From contig OY759767.1 in the NCBI GenBank assembly GCA_963662705.2, forward strand, positions 496,001 to 560,000: a DNA stretch of 64,000 nucleotides, written 5' to 3'. Made by a program: the position numbers and the translations under genes. The stretch's first letter is position 1. The number at the start of each line of letters is the position of its first letter. The stretch is from JAPPHA01 sp963662705 (GTDB taxonomy: Bacteria; Pseudomonadota; Alphaproteobacteria; Rhodobacterales; Rhodobacteraceae). Positions 43,210-52,161 of this stretch are shown one piece after another. The notes beneath the pieces were generated by a model. The model made no database searches, was not told the DNA's origin, and saw only the letters and a program-made list of their open reading frames with translations.

Positions 43210-44355
43210 ATGGAATACGAACCGCTTTCTGAAGTTCGGGGGAACCTGAACGTCCAATGGTACCGCTCCAGGTTGGCGCCGGCGCGGTTTCGCGAGCTTT
43301 CCAAGCGTAGCGACCGGAAAGGCTGGATGCAGGCCGGCGGGCACTTTGGCCTCTTCTGCCTCACAGGTGCGGCGGTTTATCTGACCTGGGCGCAGGGCCT
43401 CTGGATCGCCTTTCTGTTGGCGCTGTTCGCCCACGGTACGGTCGCAAGCTTCTTCAGCGGCACCGCTCCCCACGAACTCGGCCACGGAACGGTGTTCAAA
43501 TCCAAGCGGCTCAACGGGTTTTTCCTGTATCTCTTCAGCCTGATCAGCTGGTGGAACCCGTTCGACTATGCGGCCAGTCACACCCATCACCACCGCTACA
43601 CGCTGCACCCGGAGGGCGACCGTGAAGTCCTGCTGCCGCTGCACCCCAACGTGGGCCGAACCTTCCTTCTGCAGCTTTTCACGGTCAACCTGCTGACCCA
43701 GCCGGGACGCACTTTCGGCAAGGGCGGGATTCTGTCGGCGATCTGGCTCACGATACTCGATGCGTTCGGCAAGGTCGGTACGACCGAGATCCCGGCCAAC
43801 GAGTGGCTGCAGGCGCTCCACGACGACCAGCCGGACCAGCACCGCCGCTCAAGGTGGTGGTCGCGCACGCAACTGGCGTTCCACGGGGCGGTGCTTGTCG
43901 TGTCGGTCCCGACCGGCCTCTGGGTCGTGCCGCTCATCATCACCGTTCCCAGCTATATCGCGAATTGGCTCAGTTACTTCGTCGGCCTGCCCCAGCATTG
44001 CGGGCTGATGGAGCACACGACCGACTTCCGCAAGAGCACGCGGTCGATGCACCTGCCCAGGTTCGTGGAATTCCTCTACTGGCACATGAACTGGCACACC
44101 GAGCATCACATGTATGCCGGCATCCCCTGCTACAATCTTCCCGCGCTGGCAGCCGAGATCAAGGACGACATGCCCGAACCGCGCAGTCTGCGTGAAGCCT
44201 GGCGCGAGATGCTCGACATATGGGAGCGCCAGAAGTCCGATCCGGATTACACTTTCGACACGCCCCTGCCGGCCACGGCGCAGACCGAGAGGCGCGGGAG
44301 GGCGGAGGCCGGAGAATCCTCGATCGGTGACCTGGCACCCAGGGAACTGGCCTAG
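43210..44355 (+). CDS. Membrane fatty acid desaturase family protein
   Basis: 381 residues. The three His boxes of membrane di-iron desaturases are present: HELGH at 88-92, HTHHH at 124-128 and HTEHH near residue 300. HCGLMEH before the third box is a further likely ligand. Four to five hydrophobic segments surround them (about 45-78, 103-116, 230-260). Members insert double bonds into acyl chains or hydroxylate lipids or carotenoids, using O2 and an electron donor. The C-terminal ~40 residues (PATAQTERRGRAEAGE) are charged and not conserved. The gene stands alone; which lipid it acts on is not visible. Confidence 0.92.
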   Translation: MEYEPLSEVRGNLNVQWYRSRLAPARFRELSKRSDRKGWMQAGGHFGLFCLTGAAVYLTWAQGLWIAFLLALFAHGTVASFFSGTAPHELGHGTVFKSKRLNGFFLYLFSLISWWNPFDYAASHTHHHRYTLHPEGDREVLLPLHPNVGRTFLLQLFTVNLLTQPGRTFGKGGILSAIWLTILDAFGKVGTTEIPANEWLQALHDDQPDQHRRSRWWSRTQLAFHGAVLVVSVPTGLWVVPLIITVPSYIANWLSYFVGLPQHCGLMEHTTDFRKSTRSMHLPRFVEFLYWHMNWHTEHHMYAGIPCYNLPALAAEIKDDMPEPRSLREAWREMLDIWERQKSDPDYTFDTPLPATAQTERRGRAEAGESSIGDLAPRELA

Positions 44356-44407
44356 GACAAGGCGCAAGTCTGGTTTTCAACCGATCTTCAAGGTGACGGG
44401 CTGGATC

Positions 44408-44590
44408 ATGGGCCGCGATGCGGAAATCGGCCTGCAGTTCAGCCCGCAGCAGGACACGACAGCCCTGGTCTTCGTAACTCCACTCTCACCGGTCCGTCGT
44501 TTTTTCGCACGGGCAGTATGGAGAATATCCGGGCGCCGGCTCGACGAGGTGACGCGCGACCGTGTCGAGGCAGCGGGAATACTGACGTGA
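44408..44590 (+). CDS. Small hypothetical protein
   Basis: 60 residues from ATG 44408, with AAGGTGA about 12 bases upstream. It starts MGRDAEIGLQFSPQQD and has a basic middle (VRRFFARAVWRISGRRLDE). No family is recognised. It lies between the desaturase and the molybdoenzyme on the same strand. It could equally be chance; the composition is similar to the neighbours. Confidence 0.3.
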   Translation: MGRDAEIGLQFSPQQDTTALVFVTPLSPVRRFFARAVWRISGRRLDEVTRDRVEAAGILT

Positions 44591-44704
44591 GCTGCAGATC
44601 CCCGGTTCGCGGAATCCTCCGGCCACCGTTGCATCGCGCGCGTGTGGCCGGGCCTGGACGTCTCGCCACTGCCAGCCAGGGGGCGACCGGCCGGGAAAGC
44701 CGTC

Positions 44705-47161
44705 ATGAACAGCCATGCCCCGGCAGGCAAGGCCAATGACAATTCGCGCGCGATATGTCATGCGTTTTCGTCGACGGACAAACCGGGGGTGACCGACGTG
44801 GACGGAACGGTTGAACAGGCGCTCACATCGAGCCATTGGGGAATCGGGCTCGTCACAACTGTCAACGGCCGGGTGACGTCAGTCCGGGGACATCCGTCCG
44901 ACCCGGATCCTTCCCCTCTGAACGACAACATCGCCGGCAGCCTGAACGGGACCGCACGGATACTCAACCCAGCGGTTCGCGCCGGTTGGCTCGAAGGCCG
45001 GGGCGGAGAGCGCGGGCGCGACCCTTTCGTCGAGGTCTCGTGGGACGAGGTCATGGACCTGATTGCCGCAGAGCTGGAACGGGTCAGGTCGCAGCACGGC
45101 AACGAGGCCATCTTCGCGGGCTCGTACGGGTGGGCGAGCGCCGGACGCTTTCATCATGCCCAGTCCCAGCTCAAGCGCTTCCTGAATGTCCAGGGCGGTT
45201 TCGTCGGCTCGAAAGGAAACTACAGCTTCAATGCAGCGCTGGTCGCTCTTCCGCACATCGTCGGTGACGGTTTTCGGCAGCATGTTGCCGACGCCACCCG
45301 GTGGTCGGTGATCTCCAGGCATAGCGACCTCGTGGTGCTGTTCGGTGGCCTGCCGATGCGAAACATGCAGATCTGCGACGGGGGCGCATCGAGACACAGG
45401 ATGGCGGGCAATCTCGACGACTGCGTCCGGAACGGCGTCCGGTTCGTCAACGTCAGCCCGCTCAGGAGCGATGCCGATTCCCGGCTCGATGCCGAGTGGC
45501 TTCCTCCACGCCCGGGCACCGATACCGCGATCATGATGGGAGTCGCGCATACCCTGGTCACCGAAGGCCTGCACGATCAGGAATTCCTCGATCGCTACAC
45601 GGTCGGATTCGAGAAGGTTTCAGCCTATCTCTGCGGGGAATCCGACGGCGTGCCCAAGGATGCCGAATGGGCCTCGCGGCAGTCGGGGATCGATGCCGAA
45701 AGGATCCGTCGACTGGCCCGGGAAATGGCTGGCGGGCGCACGATGATCGGTTGCGCCGCCGGCCTTCAACGCGCCGATCATGGCGAGCAACCGTTGTGGA
45801 TGACCGTGACCCTCGCGGCGGTCCTGGGCCAGGTCGGGCTTCCCGGAGGCGGGTACACGATTGCCTATGGTGTCAATGGGCACATCGGCAATGTCAATCG
45901 ACCTTTTCGATGGGGATCGTTCCCCCAGGGCGAAAACCGTGTCGAGACCTTCATTCCGGTCGCGATGATCTCGGAGATGCTGCTCAACCCTCTGGCCAGT
46001 TACCGCTACGAAGGCGGGACACTCCGGTTTCCGGACATTCGCATGGTCTGGTGGGCTGGCGGCAATCCGTTCCACCATCACCAGGATCTGAATCGCCTGC
46101 GCCGGGCGTTCCAGAAACCGGAGACCATCATCGTCAACGAGGTCAACTGGACCGCGACCGCCCGGCACGCGGACATCGTCCTGCCCGTTGCGGCCCCGCT
46201 CGAGCGGTCCGATTTCGGTGCCGGCCAGTCCGACAACATCCTCGTTCCGATGCCCCGAATTACCCGGCCTCCCGGAAACGCGCGGGTTGAATTCGAGATC
46301 TACGCCGAGTTGTCGGAACGGCTCGGTTCGCGGGACGAATTCACCGGCGGCCTGTCGGCCGATGGCTGGCTCGGGCGTCTTTGGGAGGAGACCCGCGATG
46401 CGGGAAGGAACGCGGGAGTCGAACTTCCGGACTGGAAAGCCTTCATGGCCGGCGACATCGTCGAACTGCCCGATCCTTCGCCGGACAGGGTCTTTCTCTC
46501 GGAGTTCAGGGCGGATCCCGAGGCCTGCCCGCGTCCGACGCCGAGCGGCAGGATCGAGCTTTTTTCGGAGACCGTCGCTGGCTTCGACCTTCCGGATTGC
46601 CCCGGGCACGCGTTCTGGATCCAGCCGCGCTCCCGGGCGTCCGTGACGGCCGGGGATGCGTTCCCGCTGGCCTTGATCTCCGGTCAACCCGGCACCAGGC
46701 TTCACAGCCAGCATGACAACGGTGCTCTCAGCATGTCTCGAAAGATTGCCGGGCGGGAGCCTGTCCTGGTCCATCCGGACGATGCGGGAGCACGCGGGAT
46801 CGCTGACGGGGACGTCGTCGAGCTTTTCAACGATCGCGGCCGCTGCCTTGCGGGTGCCCGCGTGAGCGGGGACGTCAGGAAAGGGGTTGTGTTTCTGTGG
46901 ACCGGTGCCTGGTACGACCCGGATCTCGATCACCCCGAACATCGTGACCGGCATGGAAATCCCAATGTCCTGACCCATGATCTCCGGACATCCGAGTTCA
47001 GCCAGAGCCCGGCAGCTCATTCGGCGATGGTAGACATGCGGAAGTTTGAAGGGGAACTGCCCGGAGTCGAGGCGCATTTGCCGCCACCTTTTGTCATGCG
47101 GTCAAGCAAGCACGGGGATTCCCTTGACCCGAGTTCCCGAAGGCGGGGGCGCACGGGTTGA
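44705..47161 (+). CDS. Molybdopterin-dependent oxidoreductase (BisC/TorA/DMSO reductase group)
   Basis: 818 residues from ATG 44705; an in-frame GTG at 44798 would start nearer the conserved LTSSHWG. No Cys cluster for Fe-S is seen at the N-terminus, as in biotin sulfoxide reductase, TMAO and DMSO reductases. The Mo-ligand Ser is likely in GSYGWASAGRFHHAQ near residue 150. Cofactor segments include RPGTDTAIMMGVAH, LPGGGYTIAYGVNGHIGN, WWAGGNPFHHHQDLNRL and the C-terminal SGQPGTRLHSQ and HPDDAGARGIADGDVV. No Tat signal is found, so a cytoplasmic BisC-like role (reducing S- or N-oxides) is favoured. A decayed IclR regulator follows directly. Confidence 0.9.
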   Translation: MNSHAPAGKANDNSRAICHAFSSTDKPGVTDVDGTVEQALTSSHWGIGLVTTVNGRVTSVRGHPSDPDPSPLNDNIAGSLNGTARILNPAVRAGWLEGRGGERGRDPFVEVSWDEVMDLIAAELERVRSQHGNEAIFAGSYGWASAGRFHHAQSQLKRFLNVQGGFVGSKGNYSFNAALVALPHIVGDGFRQHVADATRWSVISRHSDLVVLFGGLPMRNMQICDGGASRHRMAGNLDDCVRNGVRFVNVSPLRSDADSRLDAEWLPPRPGTDTAIMMGVAHTLVTEGLHDQEFLDRYTVGFEKVSAYLCGESDGVPKDAEWASRQSGIDAERIRRLAREMAGGRTMIGCAAGLQRADHGEQPLWMTVTLAAVLGQVGLPGGGYTIAYGVNGHIGNVNRPFRWGSFPQGENRVETFIPVAMISEMLLNPLASYRYEGGTLRFPDIRMVWWAGGNPFHHHQDLNRLRRAFQKPETIIVNEVNWTATARHADIVLPVAAPLERSDFGAGQSDNILVPMPRITRPPGNARVEFEIYAELSERLGSRDEFTGGLSADGWLGRLWEETRDAGRNAGVELPDWKAFMAGDIVELPDPSPDRVFLSEFRADPEACPRPTPSGRIELFSETVAGFDLPDCPGHAFWIQPRSRASVTAGDAFPLALISGQPGTRLHSQHDNGALSMSRKIAGREPVLVHPDDAGARGIADGDVVELFNDRGRCLAGARVSGDVRKGVVFLWTGAWYDPDLDHPEHRDRHGNPNVLTHDLRTSEFSQSPAAHSAMVDMRKFEGELPGVEAHLPPPFVMRSSKHGDSLDPSSRRRGRTG

Positions 47162-47895
47162 TTCAACCCTGTCGAAGGGCCGTTCAATCCTTGAAGCCCT
47201 GTCGAAATCGTCGTTGAGGCAGGGAATTCCGCGACTTTCCCGCGATCCCGGAATGACGACTCGGAATGTCCGCTGCCCGCGGCAATCGCTGACGAATCCC
47301 GGATTCGCAAGACAGACTCCGGACAGGACCTACGGTGCCACGCCTCAAGGCCCTGCAAGCCTGGTGCAAGGTTGTGGGAATCCCGGGTCTCCGCGGGATC
47401 GCACCGCCACACATGCGGACGCTGTTCGAAGAGACCGTAGAGACGATCTGTCCTGCTGTGCGGGAGGGCATGGACGTGGATTCCACCGGCAGGATCGAAT
47501 GCCGAAAGCTGATCCTGTCATGGAACACGATCGTCGGGATGCCGCTGCTTCGCCGTGTCGAAACCTGCGAGGCATTCCTCGCCGCCGAGTGTGATCGCAT
47601 GGGCGGGCAGGTGAGTAACCGCCTCGCGGGTTCCACCGGGATGACGACCACCCCGGTTGCCGTGTTGGAGGCAGACATGGAGAGGACCAGGCGACGCGGT
47701 CATGCGGTCGATCGGGGAGAATTCCACGAATGTGACGACAGTCTCGGGAGTGGCATCATGCTGCCGAACGGCGAGACCAGCGGCGCGCCGGGGGTGTCGG
47801 CGCCGGATACCAAATTCGGGATAGGCGGAGTCGAACGGATCGGTGCCCGCGTTCGGCTCGCACCCTGCGCCGTATCGAAACGGTTGCATTGGCAG
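47157..47895 (+). pseudogene. Frameshifted IclR-family regulator
   Basis: In one frame 47157-47350 reads like the IclR helix-turn-helix domain: STLSKGRSILEALSKSS, IPRLSRDPGMTTRNV, NPGFARQTPDRTYG. In the next frame (+1), from about 47350 to 47890, the effector domain continues: LRGIAPPHMRTLFEETVETI, REGMDVDSTGRIECRKL, AVLEADMERTRRRGHAVDRGEFHE and GVERIGARVRLA. The switch lies near 47350-47375. There is no good start codon at the front. IclR proteins sense small metabolites and regulate catabolic genes; the neighbouring molybdoenzyme is a possible former target. It is a pseudogene unless the shift is a sequencing error. Confidence 0.75.
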
Positions 47896-47942
47896 GCCGC
47901 GTCCGCCTTGACGGGCCGGCGTCGGCCTTGCGGAGCGAGGGT

Positions 47943-47959
47943 GGCCCGCCGGGCGGGCC
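47943..47959. terminator. GC-rich hairpin between convergent IclR relic and rhodanese gene
   Basis: GGCCCGCC (47943-47950) and GGCGGGCC (47952-47959) are a perfect 8-base inverted repeat around one G, followed on the plus strand by TTCAGCCGTTTTCC. It lies just past the rhodanese stop and may work as a terminator for both converging transcripts; the T-run is weak. Confidence 0.4.
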
Positions 47960-47960
47960 T

Positions 47961-48374
47961 TCAGCCGTTTTCCCTGACGGTCCTGCTTCCCGCACCCTTG
48001 TCTTGTCCCCTGTCATCGACATGCTCGACCGGACCGTCCTTTCGAACCCAGTCGGAGTACCCATCCGTCAAATGCGCGGCTTCGAATCCCATGTCCTGCA
48101 GTGTCGCAACCGTGAGCGAAGACCTCCAGCCGCTCGCGCAGTGGAAGATGAACTTGCGATCTTCTCCGAAGATCGGCTCGAAATATGGACTTCCGGGATC
48201 CACCCAGAACTCGACCATGCCCCGTGGTGCATGGAAACTGCCGGGAATCCAGCCGCTTCGCTGGCGTTCGCGTATGTCGCGGATATCGACGACGACCACT
48301 TCGGGGTCGTCGTACGTCAGCAGGAGAGCTTCCGTATCGATTTCCTCAATCCTGGAGCGCGCCTCGGCGACCAT
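47961..48374 (-). CDS. Rhodanese-like domain protein
   Basis: 137 residues, a single rhodanese domain. The active-site loop is FHCASGWRSS, with the catalytic Cys near residue 79; VVVDIRDIRERQRSGWIPGSFHAPRG is the typical CH2A region. Such proteins transfer sulfane sulfur to thiophilic acceptors. It is cytoplasmic (no signal). The rather charged C-terminus (VEHVDDRGQDKGAGSR) is extra. It is convergent with the IclR relic. No partner that would show its acceptor is nearby. Confidence 0.9.
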   Translation of the reverse strand: MVAEARSRIEEIDTEALLLTYDDPEVVVVDIRDIRERQRSGWIPGSFHAPRGMVEFWVDPGSPYFEPIFGEDRKFIFHCASGWRSSLTVATLQDMGFEAAHLTDGYSDWVRKDGPVEHVDDRGQDKGAGSRTVRENG

Positions 48375-49265
48375 CTCCGCAACCGTCTAGACGAGTTTCT
48401 TCATCGTGTATTTTTTCAGTTTTTTGAATCGATCTTTCCGAATACTGGCACGCCGAATCCGGCCCCGCAAGCTTCAGCGCTGCGAATCATCTCCCGGCCG
48501 GTATCCGGAAGCGCAGGAGCAGAAAAGGAATGGGATTTCATGCTTGGCAGCACGACGGCCGGAACCCGGATCGAACGCGCGCGAGGCAAAGATCGTGCCG
48601 CAACGCCCAAACCCAACGGGCGTGACAGGACAAGGCATCCGGGATTGGCACTGCACAGCGAGTGACATTTGCACCGGCAATCCCAATGACCTGTGAAATC
48701 GATCGAATGGCTGGAACGATTTGGTTTCAGCCTTCGACAAGGTCCCAGGACGAATGAGCCACGGAATCCGCCAATCTCGCTCCGAGCCGGGACTTCCATG
48801 GAAGCAGGGGCAGGCGCGACATTCGTTGATGGCGGTCATGGCGACATCGCAATCTCTGGAGGCGGATTGCCGGGTTCGGGTTATCGGCTGCCTTGCATGC
48901 GGCCAGACTGTGGCCGTCTTCACGATGACGGGACCTCCGGCACCGCAGGGAAAGACCCCCTGAAAAGGCTTTGCATTTCCGGGCGCAGTTTTGTAACGAA
49001 CAATTCGTAGCGAAACGCGTTTTGCATGGTTCGGGAACGTAGAACGATGTCGACGACGTGCTTCGCACAGTCTGCACGACACCATCCTGAGCATATGCTG
49101 CTCAGACGGGAGTTTGGTCAAATTGCCTGAATCGGACTGTCCCGAATCGGAGTATTCACTGTCGAATTCCGACGGAATGCCAGCCCGCGCCGGGTTGTGG
49201 CGGCATGGCGGCGGATGCCCGTCCGCAAAACGCGCTGATGCTAATGTTCCGGAGACGATCCGGAC
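48375..49265. other. Long intergenic region, no recognisable gene
   Basis: About 890 bases. A 308-codon open frame on the minus strand (48474-49400) crosses most of it and runs over the start of the EIIA gene, but shows no domain, no good start and a Cys/Arg-rich composition like a shadow frame. I see nothing else. Confidence 0.5.
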
Positions 49266-49658
49266 ATGATTGGCGTGGTGATCGTCGGGCATGGCAAACT
49301 CGCCAAGGCTTATCTTGAGGCGGTCGAACACGTCGTCGGAGAACAACCCGGGATCTGCGCAGTTTCGATAAATTCCGATTGTGACCGCGAAGCGAAGCAA
49401 CGGGAGATCAGCGAGGCGGCCGATTCGGTCGATTGCGGGAGTGGCGTTGTCTTTGCGATTGACCTGATCGGCAGTTCACCCTGCAATCTCTCGATGGCTG
49501 CGTGCAATTGCTCGGCCCGGACGATCCTTTGCGGGGCGAATATTCCGATGCTCCTGAAATTGCTCAAGTCGCGTCACATGCCACTTGATGATGCGGTTGC
49601 CGCAAGCATGGCCGCTGGCCGAAAATACATCGACGTGTGCGAGGCCAACAGGGCATGA
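49266..49658 (+). CDS. PTS system EIIA component, mannose family (regulatory)
   Basis: 130 residues. MIGVVIVGHGKLA gives the phosphorylatable His9 of EIIA-Man domains; AIDLIGSSPCNLSMA corresponds to the usual DMFGGTPSN loop, with the conserved Gly-Gly-Thr changed to Gly-Ser-Ser. The sequence has an unusual number of Cys (about seven). No EIIB, EIIC or EIID is present, so it is part of the incomplete, regulatory PTS of alphaproteobacteria, passing phosphate from HPr to a regulator rather than importing sugar. The HPr gene starts 26 bases downstream. Confidence 0.88.
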   Translation: MIGVVIVGHGKLAKAYLEAVEHVVGEQPGICAVSINSDCDREAKQREISEAADSVDCGSGVVFAIDLIGSSPCNLSMAACNCSARTILCGANIPMLLKLLKSRHMPLDDAVAASMAAGRKYIDVCEANRA

Positions 49659-49683
49659 CCAGCGGTCTGGCCTGTCCTTCCCG

Positions 49684-49950
49684 GTGAAACAGGTCCTGAC
49701 GGTTCGCAATGAAAAAGGGCTGCACGCCCGGGCTTCCGCGCGATTCGTGGAAATGGTCGAGGCATTCGATGCAGATGCGACGGTCACGAGGGACGGGTTG
49801 AGTGTTCCCGGTGATTCCATCATGGGGCTGTTGATGCTGACAGCTGCGAGCGGTTGCGAGATCGAGGTCGAAACGACCGGCCCGGAAGCGGCGGAACTGG
49901 CTGGGGCGTTGCGGGAACTGGTTGAAGGGCGATTCGGCGAAGGCAAGTAA
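49684..49950 (+). CDS. ptsH: Phosphocarrier protein HPr
   Basis: 88 residues from GTG 49684; this start gives the normal HPr N-terminus (VKQVLTVRNEKGLHARASA). His14 (EI-dependent phosphorylation) lies in GLHARASARF, and Ser45 (HprK-dependent) in GDSIMGLLML. Both sites are intact, so regulation by the HprK encoded at 40746 is possible although it is now unlinked. It belongs with the EIIA gene directly upstream. Enzyme I is not in the window. No strong Shine-Dalgarno is seen, and translational coupling to the EIIA gene is likely. Confidence 0.9.
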   Translation: MKQVLTVRNEKGLHARASARFVEMVEAFDADATVTRDGLSVPGDSIMGLLMLTAASGCEIEVETTGPEAAELAGALRELVEGRFGEGK

Positions 49951-50489
49951 TTGAGGCCCGATCTGCCACGATGTTCACATCGTTCGGCTTTGGGTGTTTT
50001 CACCAATGTGCGTAATTTCAGCAATTCGCTGAAATCGGCAACTTGCTGAAAGGCCGTTGACCGTTTTGACTGCTCGGCAGAACCGGATGCAATCGAGGAG
50101 CAAACGGGGAACGTGGGATCGAGGACATGGTTCACGCCCTGTTCAAGCGCGTCCCGGAAATCCTGATCGTCAGGGTTCTTCATCAGCGACGTGGTGCGTT
50201 CGGCTACCGGCTCGTTGCCAGAATCGGTTTTGGGCACGATGTGGTCCGCCTCGTGCTCATCAAGAGTTTCCTGCTCATGGTGCAGCGATGGCAAGCCCGC
50301 CTTCATTGCCGGCACCGTTCCCTTCAAGGTGCCGGGCCAAGTCCAAGTGCAGCACGTCGACACCGTCCATGTGGACCGCGATCCCGACTGGCCGCCTTGG
50401 GCGGCGGCAATACCCTTGGCCTGCGGCTTTGCCGAGATCTTCAACGTGCGGCCATGCGACGAGCTTGCTGGAGGGCACCTGTCGGGCGT
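49951..50489. other. Intergenic region, unrecognised
   Basis: About 540 bases between ptsH and the convergent DUF1801 gene. Minus-strand frames here have protein-like texture (for example LHHEQETLDEHEADHIV) but run antisense into ptsH and match nothing I know. It also contains the hairpin at 50015-50035. Confidence 0.4.
50015..50035 (+). repeat. Inverted repeat downstream of ptsH
   Basis: ATTTCAGC (50015-50022) and GCTGAAAT (50028-50035) pair perfectly around a 5-base loop, 65 bases after the ptsH stop; a partial third copy, TTGCTGAAAG, follows. No T-run, so a factor-independent terminator is unlikely; it may be an operator or mRNA 3' structure. Confidence 0.4.
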
Positions 50490-50876
50490 TCAGCGGGTGG
50501 TCTTGGTTCTTAGCTCCAGTGCGGCCTCGAGCAATGCCCGAACCGCTGGCCGGTTTGCCTCGTCGGTCGAGCGAATCTTTACGTGACGCATCTTGCGGCC
50601 GGTCCCTTCCACCAAGCCTTCCGGGTCTGCCAGATTTGCACCCTGGTAGAATCCCAGGTTGACCCAACCCTTGTGGGGCAGAATATAGGCGTAGCCGTCG
50701 ATCATCTTCCTCGGTCCCACCCCATAGGTCGCGGCGCGGTCGCCGAGGCGGACCACCTCACACGCTTCAGGATCGACCTCGTAGATGGTTTGCCGCAGGG
50801 CTTGCGCAACAGGGCGCACAGCCTCTTCCGAGATCGCCAGCAATTCGTCAAATGTACCGAATTTGGTCTTGGCCAC
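50490..50876 (-). CDS. DUF1801 domain protein
   Basis: 128 residues from GTG 50876, selected because AGGAGGA lies 5 bases before it; an ATG at 50891 would put the Shine-Dalgarno inside the coding part. The DUF1801 (YdhG-like) pattern is visible: VAQALRQTIYEVDPEACEVVRLGDRAATYGVG, then YAYILPHKGWVNLGFYQGANLADP and GTGRKMRHVKIRS. These are small alpha/beta proteins related to the iron-chaperone frataxin fold; the role is unknown. The gene stands alone between an unrecognised region and an IS630 relic. Confidence 0.85.
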   Translation of the reverse strand: MAKTKFGTFDELLAISEEAVRPVAQALRQTIYEVDPEACEVVRLGDRAATYGVGPRKMIDGYAYILPHKGWVNLGFYQGANLADPEGLVEGTGRKMRHVKIRSTDEANRPAVRALLEAALELRTKTTR

Positions 50877-51112
50877 GAAATTCCTCCTCATCTCTGACTT
50901 TGGATGTGTTCGGGCTTGCCGATTTTCACCCCCTCCCCTTGTCGTCTGCGCATGACATATACCGGAAAACCTCGTGGCGCCCGACGAGTAATGCCAATCC
51001 ACGGATTAAAGACTCATGAACAACATCGGAACATTGCGTGGGGTGTGGCCAGTGTGGCCAGTGTCGGCTTCCTGTATCTTGTGGTTAAGCAAACAAATCA
51101 CAGGAGGAAGCC

Positions 51113-52090
51113 ATGCCGGCTGGCATCGAGATCACGAACACCGACCACACGGCTGATGAGATTAGGGCATTGGCGCGAAAGTGCAAGAACCGGGCGGAGG
51201 CTCGACGCCTGCGGGCGATTGCACGGGCGATGGAAGGCGCACGGAGCCGTGGGGAGATTGCGCGACAGGCGAAGTGGCCAGGCAGACGCTGTGCGACTGG
51301 GTCAACCGGTACAATGCCATGGGTTTGGCCGGGTTGATCAGGAACAGGATCAAGGATTTCTTTGACATTGTGATGTCCGGTGAGGCGGTTCGCCGCCTGA
51401 TGCGGGCGCTGGGTTTCCGTCGGCTTTCGCCGCGGCCCCTTCATCCCGGGGACGAACGGGAGGCCCAGGAGAAATTCCGCAGTGATTTCAGTGGCATTGC
51501 GATCGCATCGCTGCAGGAGGGCACGGACCCGGCCAGCGTGGACGTGTGGTGCGAAGATGAAGCGCCAAAAGGGGATGCTGACCCGGGTGTGGGCGCGCCG
51601 GGGAAGTCGTCCCCGGGTGCCGAGGGACTATCGCTACGGACATCGCGACCTGTTCAGCGCGATCTGCCCGGAAAGCGGCATCTCGGCCGGCCATGTCTGT
51701 GACCGGGCGAACACCGACGAGATGAACCGCCACCTTGTCGACATTGGCAGTGCCGTGCCTATGGGCCGCCACGCGCCGGAGGTTCTCGACGGCGCCGGCT
51801 GACACCGTTCGAAGAGCCTGGAGATACCGGACAACGTGTCACTGTTGCGTCTGCCGCCGTACGGTCCGGAACTGAACCCGGTCGAGACCGTGTTCCAGTT
51901 TCTCAAGCAGGGCAATTTTGCCTACCAGGTCTTCGCCACAGCCGAGGTCGTAAAAGACAGGGTCGAGGAGGTTTGGAATGACTTCGCCCGCACGCCAGGC
52001 CGGATCGCTTCACTCGGCAGGCGAGGCTGGTCAAGACTGGTCGACACACCGACGCCTCAAACCGCCCAGCACGCCTCGCCGGGTGAGTGA
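51113..52090 (+). pseudogene. IS630-family transposase relic
   Basis: Fragments of one IS630 transposase are spread over several frames. The N-terminal helix-turn-helix is ADEIRALARKCKNRAEARRLRAIARAMEG (51113 frame), then TLCDWVNRYNAMGLAGLIRN and LMRALGFRRLSPRPLHP in a second frame, with about 40 expected residues missing between them. The DDE part begins with the first Asp in VDVWCEDEA, moves to a third frame (RDYRYGHRDLFSAICPE), has LDGAG then TGA at 51800-51802 where Trp-His is expected, and ends with the Glu in LPPYGPELNPVE. At least two frameshifts, one internal deletion and one nonsense codon make it inactive. The ends of the element were not located. Confidence 0.85.
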
Positions 52091-52161
52091 TCATTTTCGT
52101 GTTTCGGAATCAGAGATGTCCGTCGCGTGAGACGGTCTTGCCCTCGAAACCCAACTCCGGG

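Noticed and set aside
45620..47077. 485-codon minus-strand open frame opposite the molybdoenzyme
   Set aside because: Shadow of the molybdopterin oxidoreductase; no domain of its own.
48474..49400. 308-codon open frame on the minus strand in the gap before the EIIA gene
   Set aside because: It overlaps the start of the well-supported EIIA gene, has no good start site or domain, and is rich in Cys and Arg like a chance frame.
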